Shown here: positions 17,185 through 27,500 of the stretch, one piece after another
Numbering within the stretch: the first letter of the stretch is position 1
Layout: each line of letters starts with the position of its first letter
DNA from: Pseudomonadota bacterium
Lineage (GTDB): Bacteria; Pseudomonadota; Gammaproteobacteria; Pseudomonadales; Oceanobacteraceae
NCBI GenBank assembly: GCA_030145845.1
Contig: JAIXHJ010000004.1
Location: 124,001 to 188,000, forward strand
Reading direction: 5' to 3'
DNA length: 64,000 nt
Notes under the pieces: model-generated
Database searches by the model: none
Seen by the model: only the letters and a program-made list of their open reading frames with translations
What the model was told of the DNA's origin: nothing
Position numbers and translations under genes: made by a program

Positions 17185-17449
17185 AAATCCTTCCTGAGTA
17201 CAGATAACGGCAGATCATCGCATCACTCTGCCCGACCATCCGCATGAGTGTAACGGTCCCGCGACAACGGACATTGGCTGAAGTGACACCTATTACTGTG
17301 GGAAAGGTCAATTTCACTCCTTATGATTGTTGCTCTAATCTGCTACTGTCCGGCGCGTTCAGCCGTATTCTTCATTTTTTGCTGATCCCGGAAGCCCCGG
17401 CTGACAGATTCCCAGAACAACGACAACAAGATACAGACAGGATTCTCCC

Positions 17450-18865
17450 ATGAGCAATTTCTTAGAATCAGTGCTCGACAGCAGTGTCGGCCGTTCACTG
17501 ATGAAGCAGGTTCTGCCCAAATCCATTCCGCTGCGACGCTACACCCCGTCTGAACCGACATTTTTCTCCGGCCGGGTGTTACTCGGCGCCGGTGATAATG
17601 CCGCACTGACGCGGCGTATTCTGCACAACCTGCAGGCCTCCGCTGCCGAGCTGTTTTACCCCGCGGCTGCGCGCGGTGCCGCCACCATCGTGGCAGCCGC
17701 CGAAGAACTGGGTATCCGGGTGACCGGTATAGACTGCAGCCCGGAAATGAATGAGAAATTCGACGCGCTGATTTTTGATGCCAGCGGTTTTGCCGATACG
17801 ACCGAGCTCAATCAGCTGTATTACTTCTTTCACCCGGTGATGCGCAAACTGAACAGCAACGGCCGGGTCATCGTGCTTGGCCGCCCGCATATGCAGGCCG
17901 GCAGCGGTGAACAGGCAGCGGCCATGCGCGCACTGGAAGGCTTCAGCCGTTCGGTCGCAAAAGAAATCGGTAAAAAAAGCGCCACCTGTCAGGCGCTGTA
18001 TGTGGAAAACGGTGCGGAAGCCAATCTGGATGCGCCACTGCGCTTTATCCTGTCGGCCAGATCCGCCTACGTTGATGGTCAGGTCTTTCAGGTACGCAAG
18101 GCTGCCGACATTGACTGCCCTGACTGGCACCAGCCACTGGCCGGTAAGGTCGCGCTGGTGACCGGCGCCTCCCGTGGCATCGGTGAAGCCATTGCCCGTA
18201 CCCTGGCGCGCGACGGTGCCAGAGTGCTGGGCCTTGATATTCCGCCAGCGGCGGCTGAACTGGAGCAAGTGATGGCGGCTATTGATGGCGAAGTGCTGCT
18301 GGCCGATATTTCTTCCGCTGAAGCACCGCAGTTAATTTCCGACAAACTGCAAGCCATGGGGGGTGGCGACATCATCGTCCATAACGCCGGTATTACGCGC
18401 GATAAAACGCTGGCCAATATGCCGGAACACTGGTGGAACATGACCATTGATATCAACCTGTCAGCCGAAGAGCGCATCAATCATGTGCTGCTTGAACAGG
18501 ACACTCTGAACCACAACGGGCGGATTATCTGCGTGTCATCAATGAACGGCATCGCCGGTCAGGCCGGGCAGACCAACTATGCCGCTTCCAAAGCCGGCGT
18601 GATCGGCTATGTGCAGTACATGGCAGATCCGCTGATGGAACGCGGCATTACCATCAATGCCGTTGCTCCCGGCTTTATCGAAACCGCCATGACCGACGCC
18701 ATTCCGGTGATTACCCGTGAGATCGGCCGTCGCCTCAATTCCCTGTCTCAGGGCGGCCAGCCAGTGGACGTAGCGGAAACCATTGCCTTCTTCGCCAACC
18801 CTGCGTCCGGTGGCGTGTCCGGCAACATTGTCCGCGTCTGTGGCCAGTCACTGGTCGGTGCGTAA
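17450..18865 (+). CDS. fabG: High-molecular-weight 3-oxoacyl-ACP/CoA reductase (HMw FabG)
   Basis: The protein has 471 residues, about twice the size of housekeeping FabG. The N-terminal 200 residues are a degenerate Rossmann/flavodoxin-like region lacking the glycine motif, while the C-terminal half is a complete short-chain dehydrogenase. It has TGASRGIGEA for cofactor binding, HNAGITRDKTL, VSSMNGIAGQAGQTNYAASK with the Ser/Tyr/Lys catalytic set, and VAPGFIETAMT. This matches the HMw FabG (FabG4) group, NAD(H)-preferring reductases of 3-oxoacyl-CoA/ACP. It is divergent from a thiolase across 265 bases, suggesting shared control. One oddity is MADPLMERGITINA, where most relatives have a longer A-x-x-L stretch. 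The start ATG at 17450 has only a weak ribosome site. Confidence 0.88.
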   Translation: MSNFLESVLDSSVGRSLMKQVLPKSIPLRRYTPSEPTFFSGRVLLGAGDNAALTRRILHNLQASAAELFYPAAARGAATIVAAAEELGIRVTGIDCSPEMNEKFDALIFDASGFADTTELNQLYYFFHPVMRKLNSNGRVIVLGRPHMQAGSGEQAAAMRALEGFSRSVAKEIGKKSATCQALYVENGAEANLDAPLRFILSARSAYVDGQVFQVRKAADIDCPDWHQPLAGKVALVTGASRGIGEAIARTLARDGARVLGLDIPPAAAELEQVMAAIDGEVLLADISSAEAPQLISDKLQAMGGGDIIVHNAGITRDKTLANMPEHWWNMTIDINLSAEERINHVLLEQDTLNHNGRIICVSSMNGIAGQAGQTNYAASKAGVIGYVQYMADPLMERGITINAVAPGFIETAMTDAIPVITREIGRRLNSLSQGGQPVDVAETIAFFANPASGGVSGNIVRVCGQSLVGA

Positions 18866-18881
18866 CCAGCCGAGACCTGTA

Positions 18882-18901
18882 CGGGGGTGTAAACACCCCC
18901 G
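18882..18901. terminator. GC-rich hairpin after HMw fabG
   Basis: CGGGGGTGT (18882-18890) and ACACCCCCG (18893-18901) form a strong stem 16 bases after the stop codon. No T run follows, so it may be a weak intrinsic terminator or an mRNA 3' end stabiliser. The following 125 bases to 19026 are AT-rich and presumably hold the promoter of the next gene. Confidence 0.5.
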
Positions 18902-19026
18902 CTCTACTGAATTTATCGCATATAAATCAATAGATTAGCCACTTTTACCACTTTCTTACCTGTTCGCATTCCAAATTCATACGATATCGCTACACTTACA
19001 TGCGTATCAGTTAAGAAATCTTTGGT

Positions 19027-21246
19027 ATGCCCAACGAATCCAACAGCCAGTACCGCGCGCCACAACCCGCGCTGACGATTGGCCGCTACAACCTGTTTCT
19101 GGAGAAGCTGCTCAGCGGGCGGCCTCTGGAAAAGCTGTTGGAAGAACTGGTGTACCTGATTCAGGAACGCCAGCCGGAATGCATTGCTTCCGTCATGCTG
19201 GTATCCGATGACGGCCGCAGCCTGAAACACGGGGCCGCGCCCGATCTGCCTGAGTTTTACGCCACTGCTGTGGAAGGCACTGAAATCGCCGTTGGCGTTG
19301 GCTGTTGTGGCACCGCTGCCGCCACCGGACATCTGGTCATTGCCGAAGATGTCGACCGTCACCCTTACTGGTCAGCCCACCGGGAACTGGCCCAACAGGC
19401 CGGCTTTGCCGCCTGCTGGTCGCAGCCGATTGTCTCCGGCAGCGGCAAAGTACTGGGCACTCTGGCACTCTACTACCGTAAGCCGCGCCACCCCACCGGC
19501 CAGGATCTGTTACTGATCCACGAGTCCGCCCGGCTGGCACAGGCCAGTATCGAATTCCGCCAGGCGGAAAATCACCGCGTTCTGTCAGAAGCCATTACCC
19601 TGCACCTGCCGGTTGGTCTGATCATCACCGATCAGGACTTCAGGATTCTCGAGGTGAACCCCGCCTTCAGTCAGATCACCGGCTACCCGGCCGACGATGT
19701 GTTACAGAAAGGCCTGTCAGCCATCATCAGCAAGGATGATCAGGGGCTGAGCCGCTACCAGAACATCATCAGCCGTCTGCCCGGCGGCAAAAGCTGGAGT
19801 GGCGAAGTGCTGGTCAGCCGCCGTAACGGTGAACGTTTTACCGCCGAGCTGAGCTTTACCGCGCTGCGTAACGGTAACGACCAGATTGAACGCTGCGTGG
19901 CGCTGATCAGTGATATCAGCGAGCGCAAACAGTCGGAAGAAATGATCCAGTACCAGGCCAGCTATGACCTGCTGACCAGCCTGCCCAACCGCAACCTGTT
20001 CTACGAACGCCTGAACTGGACACTGGAACAGTGCCGCCACCGTGACCGTTCTTTTGCGGTGATGGTGATGGACCTGGATTACTTCAAGGAAATCAACGAT
20101 ACCCTGGGCCACGACGCCGGTGATGAACTGCTGGTCAAGGTCGGCACGCGGCTCAATCAGTCCCTGCCACGGCGCCATACCATTGCCCGGCTGGGCGGTG
20201 ATGAATTCGGTTTTATTGTTACCACCGACGCCGACCGCGATGCGCTGGGCACACTGGCCAACCAGCTGCTGGAAACCGTCAGCCAGACCATTTCCATCCG
20301 TCAGATCCGCGACCTGAAGATTTCAGCCAGTATCGGTATCAGCCGCTTCCCGGACGACGGCGGTACGGTTGAACAGCTGCTCAAAGCGGCGGAACAGGCG
20401 GCCTACGCCGCCAAAAATGAAGGCCGTAACCTGTACACCTTCTTTACCCCGGAAATGCATGAAGAAGCCCGCAATCAGGCGCTGCTGCATCAGGACATGC
20501 GCCACGCGGTAAAGGATAATCAGCTGGAACTGCACTATCAGCCGATCAAGGATCTGAGCAGCGGCCGCATCACTCAGCTGGAAGCCCTGGTGCGCTGGAA
20601 TCACCCGCAGCGCGGCATGATCCCGCCGGATCTGTTTATTCCGCTGGCAGAAAAGACCGGTATGATCCGGGAAATCGGCGAATGGGTCCGCAGCGAAGCA
20701 CTGGCAATGGCCGGCCGTCTGCATCAGCAGAACCTGCTGGTGCCGATCGCGGTCAACGTCTCCACCGCCGAGTTCTACAACCACAATCTGGCGCAGCATA
20801 TTGTTGATCAGGAACGGCAAGCCAACCTGCCACCCGGGCACCTGATGGTGGAAATCACCGAAAGTCTGCTGATCCGTAACCAGCAGGAAACACGTAATTT
20901 TCTCACCACCCTGCAGCAGGCCGATATCCGTATTTCACTGGATGATTTCGGTACCGGATACTCGTCCCTGTCCTACCTGACGTCCTTCCCTGCCGACAAA
21001 CTGAAAATCGACCGCACCTTCATTCAGGACATGCACTCCGACCCCCGGCGTCAGGCACTGGTCAAAACCATTATTGATCTCGGCCACAGCCTGAATATGA
21101 AGGTGATTGCGGAGGGGGTGGAAACCGATGCGGACGAAACCCTGCTGTGCGGCTGTGGCTGCGACCTGATTCAGGGTTACCTGCTGGCCAGACCATTGCC
21201 GGAATATGACATTACCCGCTTCCTTGCCGGGCACAATGGCGCATAA
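19027..21246 (+). CDS. GAF-PAS-GGDEF-EAL c-di-GMP signalling protein
   Basis: The 739-residue protein has no membrane segment, so it should be cytoplasmic. Domains in order: GAF (about 30-175, PIVSGSGKVLGTLALYY); PAS (about 185-300, ILEVNPAFSQITGYPADDVL); GGDEF (about 305-470) with an intact LGGDEFGF at about 390; and EAL (about 480-735) with LEALVRW at about 518, VNVSTAEF, EITESLL, DDFGTGYSSLSYL, LKID and AEGVET. Both catalytic domains keep their key residues, so it could make or break c-di-GMP depending on the GAF/PAS signal. No RxxD-type inhibitory site is obvious just before GGDEF. The ribosome site before the ATG is weak. It stands alone in its own transcription unit. Confidence 0.92.
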   Translation: MPNESNSQYRAPQPALTIGRYNLFLEKLLSGRPLEKLLEELVYLIQERQPECIASVMLVSDDGRSLKHGAAPDLPEFYATAVEGTEIAVGVGCCGTAAATGHLVIAEDVDRHPYWSAHRELAQQAGFAACWSQPIVSGSGKVLGTLALYYRKPRHPTGQDLLLIHESARLAQASIEFRQAENHRVLSEAITLHLPVGLIITDQDFRILEVNPAFSQITGYPADDVLQKGLSAIISKDDQGLSRYQNIISRLPGGKSWSGEVLVSRRNGERFTAELSFTALRNGNDQIERCVALISDISERKQSEEMIQYQASYDLLTSLPNRNLFYERLNWTLEQCRHRDRSFAVMVMDLDYFKEINDTLGHDAGDELLVKVGTRLNQSLPRRHTIARLGGDEFGFIVTTDADRDALGTLANQLLETVSQTISIRQIRDLKISASIGISRFPDDGGTVEQLLKAAEQAAYAAKNEGRNLYTFFTPEMHEEARNQALLHQDMRHAVKDNQLELHYQPIKDLSSGRITQLEALVRWNHPQRGMIPPDLFIPLAEKTGMIREIGEWVRSEALAMAGRLHQQNLLVPIAVNVSTAEFYNHNLAQHIVDQERQANLPPGHLMVEITESLLIRNQQETRNFLTTLQQADIRISLDDFGTGYSSLSYLTSFPADKLKIDRTFIQDMHSDPRRQALVKTIIDLGHSLNMKVIAEGVETDADETLLCGCGCDLIQGYLLARPLPEYDITRFLAGHNGA

Positions 21247-21267
21247 GTGAGAGCGCCTGACTGACGC

Positions 21268-21450
21268 TCAGCGTTTCTTCTTCTGCCGTTTTTTCTTCAG
21301 ATAATCTTTTACCGGTGTCGGTTTATCCGGCAGCGCGTTGGCAAAACGCCCGCGCATATCCTCCACCTTCGCTTCCTTACGCTCGTGCTCCCGCGCATGA
21401 CGGTGCTTTTTTCCGGCACTGGAAAAATCCACTACTTTACTGTCGCTCAC
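21268..21450 (-). CDS. Small lysine-rich basic protein
   Basis: The protein has 60 residues if it starts at the GTG at 21450, which has a well-placed GGAG just upstream; an ATG at 21480 has no ribosome site. It begins SDSKVVDFSSAGKK and ends in a very basic tail (DYLKKKRQKKKR) with many Arg and His residues, so it is probably nucleic-acid associated or ribosome associated. No domain is recognised. It lies between the GGDEF/EAL gene and hrpB, convergent with the first and divergent from the second. Confidence 0.65.
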   Translation of the reverse strand: MSDSKVVDFSSAGKKHRHAREHERKEAKVEDMRGRFANALPDKPTPVKDYLKKKRQKKKR

Positions 21451-21524
21451 AGGCACTCCGATCAGATTAACCGCTGTCATGTTAACATAAGGGCTGTTTT
21501 CCGTGATGCCAAGACAGCCGTTGC

Positions 21525-24000
21525 ATGCCTGACCATTCCTTACCCATCGATGACCTGCTGCCCGCCATCCGCGACCACCTCAGCCAGCAACCGAACCTGC
21601 TGCTCAGTGCCGCCCCCGGTGCCGGTAAAACCACCCGCGTGCCACTGGCCCTGCTGCAGGAGCCCTGGCTGGCGGGGAAGAAAATTCTGCTGCTTGAGCC
21701 ACGCCGTCTGGCCGCACGTAACGCCGCCCGCTTTATGGCAGAACAGCTGGGAGAAGCCGTCGGCGAACAGGTTGGTTACCGCATCCGTCTGGAGCAGAAG
21801 ATCAGTGCCGCGACCCGCATTGAAGTGCTCACCGAAGGCATCCTCACCCGTCTGCTGCAGGACGATCCGGAACTGACCGGGGTCGGTCTGGTCATCTTCG
21901 ACGAATTCCACGAACGCCATCTGCACTCCGATCTGGCGCTGGCGCTGGTGCACCAGTGCCAGCAACTGCTGCGCCCGGATCTGCGTCTGCTGGTGATGTC
22001 TGCCACACTGGATGAACATGCCCTGCAACAGCCGCTGCAGGCGCCACTGCTGCACAGTGAAGGCCGCAGTCATGCGGTCGTTACCCATTACCGTCCCCGT
22101 GCCGATGCCAATACCCGCCTGCCACAGCATATTGCCGCCGTGGTCAGCGAAGCCCTGCAGCAGGCCGGCGATATGCTGGTATTTCTGCCCGGCACTGCCG
22201 ATATCCGCCATACCCGGGAACTGCTGCAGCAGCGCTTACCGGAATCCATACAGCTGCTGCCGCTGCACGGCCAGCTCAGCGACAAAGAACAGAAAACCGC
22301 CCTGCAGCCGGCGGCAGATGGCTCACGCCGCATCATTCTCGCCACCAACATTGCCGAAAGTTCACTTACCATCGACGGCGTGCGCATCGTGATCGACAGC
22401 GGTCTTGAGCGGCGGCTGAGCTTTTCCCCACAGACCGGGGTCAGCGAACTGAAAACCCGCCCGGTGTCGCGCGCCTCGGCCACCCAGCGGGCCGGCCGGG
22501 CCGGGCGTCAGGCCAGCGGTGTCTGCTACCGCCTGTGGCCGGAAAGCGAACACGAACGGCGTGACGCTCATATCCGCGCAGAAATACTGGATGCCGATCT
22601 CGCTCCGCTGCAACTGGAACTGCTGCAATGGGGCGCCGCATCCGGCGAGCTGCTGTGGCTTGATCCGCCGCCGGCCGCCAGCCTCAGTCAGGCCAGCCAG
22701 ACCCTGCACGCACTCGGTATTCAGCAGGACAACCGTCTGACAGAGCACGGGCGGCTGTGTGCCACGCTGGGCACAGAACCGCGGCTGGCGCACCTGCTGG
22801 TCTGTGCTGCCCGGCTGGGCATGGCCCGCAGCGCCTGTGAACTGATTGCCCTGCTGCAGGAATGGCCGCACAGACTGCGCCACAGCGATGACCTGCCGCG
22901 TCTGCTCCAGCAGGCCCGCCGGCAACAATCGCTGTGGCAGCAGCGCGTCCGGCCACTGGCCGATCAGCTATACCGCCGCCTGACCCAGCAGCTGTCAGTG
23001 GCCAGTGAAACTGACGCCGATCCGGCGCTGCTGGTCGCCCTCGCCTGGCCAGAACGCATCGCCCGCCGCCGTCATGCCGGCCAGAACCGCTTTCTGCTCG
23101 CCAATGGCAGCGGTGCAGAACTGACGGAAACATCCGACCTGTTCAACTGCGAATGGCTGGCGCTGGCCGATATCAGCGGTGGCCAGCCCAACCGTATCCG
23201 TCTGGCTGCGGAGCTCAGCCCGGCAGCACTTGACTGCCTGCAGGACACCGCCCCCCCAGCTGTTCAGCCGTCATACCGCCAGTGGCTGGCTGCCATCCGG
23301 TCAGTTGCAGGCAGAACAACAGACCCGCCTCGGCCGCCTTGTGCTGTCGTCCACGCCACTGCCGGCACCCTCGGCAGATGACTGGCAGGCCATCTGGGAT
23401 GATTATTTTGCTGCTCAGGGACTGGCTGTGCTGAACTGGGACGAACACGCCACCAGCCTGCGCCAGCGCCTGCAGCTGCTGCACCAACACCGGCCGCAGG
23501 AATGGCCGGATGTCAGTGATGAGGCCCTGATTCAGACCCGGACAGACTGGCTGCTGCCGTTCTGCAGCCAGGCCCGCCACCAGCGCGATCTGAAGAATAT
23601 CGCCGTCAGTCAGGCGCTGTTATCCCTGCTCAGCTGGGAACAGCAGCAACAGCTTGAGCAGCTGTTGCCAACTCACTGGCAGGTGGCCAGCGGCTCACGT
23701 ATCCGCCTTGATTACAGCACTGAGCCGCCGGTACTGGCGGTTAAGCTGCAGGAAATGTTCGGCTACGAAGGTCAGCCGGCACTGCTCAACGGCCGGGTTC
23801 CGCTGTTGATTCACCTGCTGTCACCAGCCGGACGGCCGTTGCAGGTCACCGCCGATCTGCCGCATTTCTGGCGCCACACCTATGCCGATGTGCGCAAGGA
23901 TATGCGCGGCCGCTACCCCCGCCACCCGTGGCCGGAAGATCCGCTCAGTGCCGAAGCCACGCGACTGACCAAACGGGCCCTGCAGCGCCAGGGCAAATAA
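21525..24000 (+). pseudogene. hrpB: ATP-dependent helicase HrpB, split by a frameshift at a C7 tract
   Basis: The first frame runs from 21525 to 23381 and has the DEAH helicase core: AAPGAGKTTRVP (Walker A), FDEFHERH, VMSATLD, NIAESSLTIDGV and ATQRAGRAGRQASGVCYRLW. It then loses homology after AAELSPAALDCLQDTAPP. The correct continuation, QLFSRHTASGW onward through the HrpB C-terminal domain to RALQRQGK (stop at 24000), is in another frame. The switch falls in a run of seven C at 23251-23257. Six C would restore one frame of about 825 codons, the normal HrpB length. Both halves are otherwise intact, with no stop codons or decay. This may be a fresh mutation, phase variation, or a base-calling error in a homopolymer. 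The truncated product would keep all helicase motifs. Confidence 0.88.
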
Positions 24001-24123
24001 GCCGCCCCGGGAATACACAGCGTAACCATACGTTACAGCATTAAGGGCTTCTGCAGTGGCGATCCGCGTGCGAGGCACTAGCCTTAAAGTCAGTTCCTGA
24101 ATCAGTCATCGACGTGCGCATCC

Positions 24124-24570
24124 ATGCCGGCAAAATATCTGCTTCCCCTGTTTATCCTCGCCGTGATCAGCGCCGGTATCATGCTGTACCAGGTCTGGCA
24201 GGCACCTGAGGTCATTATCAGCGCCGATAATGAGCCACCCTCTGCCGCCACCACACCGTCCCCGGTTCCACACCCTGAACTGAGCACCCGGCATCCGCCG
24301 GCTGAGAGCGCACATCCGCACACGGATGATGACACCCCCCTGCCGGACAATATCGAAATTTATCTGCAGCAACAGCGCCTGCCACGCGACCAGCTGACCG
24401 CTGAGCCGCATCCACACGGCGGCCGCATTACCGATCTCAGAGGTCAGTACCGCACCGTGACCATCGCCATTACCGGTGAAGACGGCAAAGTCCGGCTGGT
24501 TGAACGGCGTATTGACCCGTTACCGGCCCCGGCTGAACCTCCTGCCCCTCCGGCTGCGCCGGCTAACTGA
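24124..24570 (+). CDS. Small membrane-anchored, Pro/His-rich periplasmic protein
   Basis: The protein has 148 residues. One N-terminal membrane helix (about 5-25, LLPLFILAVISAGIMLYQVW) lacks a clear cleavage site and so probably serves as an anchor. A low-complexity Pro/Ser/His region follows, then a short folded segment (GGRITDLRGQYRTVTIAITGEDGKVRLVERRID) and a Pro/Ala tail. I do not recognise the family. It lies 8 bases upstream of the GlyGly-CTERM protein gene, close enough for co-transcription, so it may assist that protein's secretion or activity; this is inference. The ribosome site before the ATG is weak. Confidence 0.65.
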   Translation: MPAKYLLPLFILAVISAGIMLYQVWQAPEVIISADNEPPSAATTPSPVPHPELSTRHPPAESAHPHTDDDTPLPDNIEIYLQQQRLPRDQLTAEPHPHGGRITDLRGQYRTVTIAITGEDGKVRLVERRIDPLPAPAEPPAPPAAPAN

Positions 24571-24578
24571 GACTGCCT

Positions 24579-27500
24579 ATGAACTATTTCCCCGCCCTTG
24601 CCGCCGCCGTTTTCCTGCTGGTCACTGCCGCCGTGCACGCCGATATTGTGATCGTCAACGGCGACAGTGCCGGGGAAGGCCTGAACGACCCCACGCCGGC
24701 AACCGCCGCCGGAGGTAACAGCGGCACGACCGTGGGCGAGCAGCGGCTGAATGTATTCAGCGAGGCAGCCGGTATTCTCAACGCCACCTTCAGTATCAGC
24801 CAGACCATTGCCGTCAACGCGCAGTTCAACAGCCTGACCTGTAATGCCTCTTCCGGCGTACTGGGCAGTGCCGGACCGACCTACAGCTACTCCGCCGTCG
24901 AGGACGGCGTCGGCACGGTTTACCCCATTGGTCTGGCCAATGAGCATTTTGCCACCGACCTGATTCCGGCAGCGGAAGAAATCCAGGCCACCTTCAATGC
25001 CGATCTGGGCACTACGGGCTGTCTGGAAAATACGCCCTGGTATTACGGCTACGACGCCCCACCCGGCACGGAATCCTCACTGCTGTCGGTGGTTCTGCAC
25101 GAACTGATGCATGGCATGGGTTTTCTGTCGATGCTGGGTGAAGACGGTTCGGCACCGGATGTTCACCCGGATGACGGTATTACTGAGATTTACGACCCCT
25201 ATTCACAGCTGCTGTATGACGCCAGTCAGGCACAACGCCTGACCGGTCTCAGCCAGACTGAGCGCGCTGCGGCGCTGCTGAATGATGGCAACCTGCTGTG
25301 GGACGGTGCTCAAACCAACGCCAACCTCAGTGGTCTGAGCGCTGGCGTCAACGGCTCACGGGTGCAGATGTACGCGCCCACCGTGTATGAATCCGGCTCA
25401 TCGGTCAGCCATTTTGACAGCGCGGCCACCCCCAATGAAATCATGGAGCCGGTATACACCGAATTCCTGCAGCAGGCCGGACTCGCGCGCTATGTGCTGG
25501 GCGATATCGGCTGGACACTGGCGGCGGTCACCAACAGCGCTCCGGTGCTGACCGCCATCGCTGATCAGGTTATGGATGAAGACAGCACCCTGACCATCAA
25601 TCTGTCCGCCACGGATGCCGATGCTGACAGCCTGACTTACGCCATCGACTCAGCGGCGGCCGAATTCGGCGCGTCGTTGTCCGCTACGCTGCTGAGCCTG
25701 AACCCACAGGCTGACTACCATGGCAGTGGCAGTATCACCGTCAGTGTCAGTGACGGCAGCGCCACAGATTCCGTCACCTTCGGCCTGACCATCAATGCCG
25801 TCAATGACGCCCCACTGATCAGCGCTGTCGCCGACCAGTCCATCGACGAAGATGACAGCCTCAGTCTGACGCTGGAGGCAACGGATGTGGATGGTGACAG
25901 CCTTGTTTTCTCGCTGTTATCCGCGCCGGCAGAGTCCGGCGCTGAGCTGAACGGCAGCACGCTGACCTTTACGCCCGTTGCCGATTACTACGGCAGCGGC
26001 AGCGTCGGGATACAGGTATCAGACGGCAGCCTGAGCAGCAGCACCAGCTTTACCCTGACCATCAATGCCGTCAACGATATCCCGCAGTTCACCTCCGCCA
26101 GCAACTTTACGCTGGCAGCGGAGGAACTTCTGTCATTGACGCTGACCGCCGACGATAAAGAAACCGCCAGCGATGCACTGGTGTTCAGCCTCGACAGTTA
26201 CGACAGTGCTGCGCTGACAGCGTCACTGTCCGGCAGCCTGCTGAGCGTCACACCAGTCAGCGGAGTCAGTGGTACCAGCACGCTGACCGTATCGGTGTCG
26301 GATGGTACCGTCAGCAGCAGTCAGGACATCATCCTGACCATCCTCAGCGCAGATAACCAGGCCCCCCAATGGGACAGTCTGCCCGCTGTGAGTCTGCTGG
26401 CCGGCAGCTCTGCGGCCGTCACCCTGAGTGCCAGCGACCCCGACGACGATAGTCTGACATTCACCGTTCTCAGCAGCAGCAGCGGCCTGAGCGCCAGCCT
26501 GTCGGGGGATCAGCTGACCATCAGCGCCGCAGAATCAGCCACAGACAGCGGCAGTGTGGCGGTCCGGGTTTCAGATGGCGTACTGACTGCCGACAGCAGC
26601 GTCAGTGTCACTGTGTATCCGGCTTTCAGCCTGACGCAGGACAGTACCGCCAACAGTGACGGCGCAGTGCTCAGTGCCGGCCTGAACGATGTCCTGTTTT
26701 CCCTCAGCGGTGGCGACAGCGCCCTGTCAGTCAGCGTGTTCTACAACGGCAGCAACCGTGACGACCTGCTCAGTTACGACAGCAGCAGCGGCGATTACAC
26801 CCTCGCATTGCCGGACAGCGGTGCCTTCGCCGGCACCTATACCCTGACCGTGACCGACAGTCAGGGATTCAGCGCCAGCTGGTACCTGGAACGGCCACTG
26901 GCGCTGACAGCCGGTGTCACCCCCTTACTGCTGGTCAGTGGCTCACAGCAGCCGCTGACCATCACCGGCGCACCCGCGGCCACCAGTATCGCTCTGAGCA
27001 GTTCTGACACCAGCCTTAGCTTTGCCACAACCGACGGTTCCGCTACCACGCTGGTCACTGCCACAGACGATGCCACAGCCTTTAACCCGGCCAGCGTGCT
27101 GCTGGTTACCGATACAGCGCTGACCACAGCCCTGTCCGCCACCGTCACGGCCAGTGCCAGTAATATTCCGGATTCCTCTGCCGCACTGATATTTGCCCTG
27201 CCCCGCAGCGTACTGTTCACCGTCAATGACAGCGATGGCAACCCCATTACGGCGGCTGACATCAGCAGCGACGATGGCCGTTTCAGCCTCTGGAACCTGC
27301 CGGCCAGTGCCACCAGCAGCAGCGACGGCAGTGTCAGTATGCAGCTGCCGGATGAAGAAATAACACTGAGCGTCAGTGCCGACGGTTACCGCACCGGCAG
27401 CGTTACCGTCAGTGCCGGCGACAGCGACGCCAGTGTCACCCTGATCAGTGCGGATTCGGCTTACACCCTGTACGGCATTGTTTCTGCCAGCGGCTTTACC

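Noticed and set aside
23179-24000. A separate gene for the C-terminal half of HrpB
   Set aside because: Its first residues overlap and only make sense as the continuation of the upstream frame. There is no ribosome site for an independent start.
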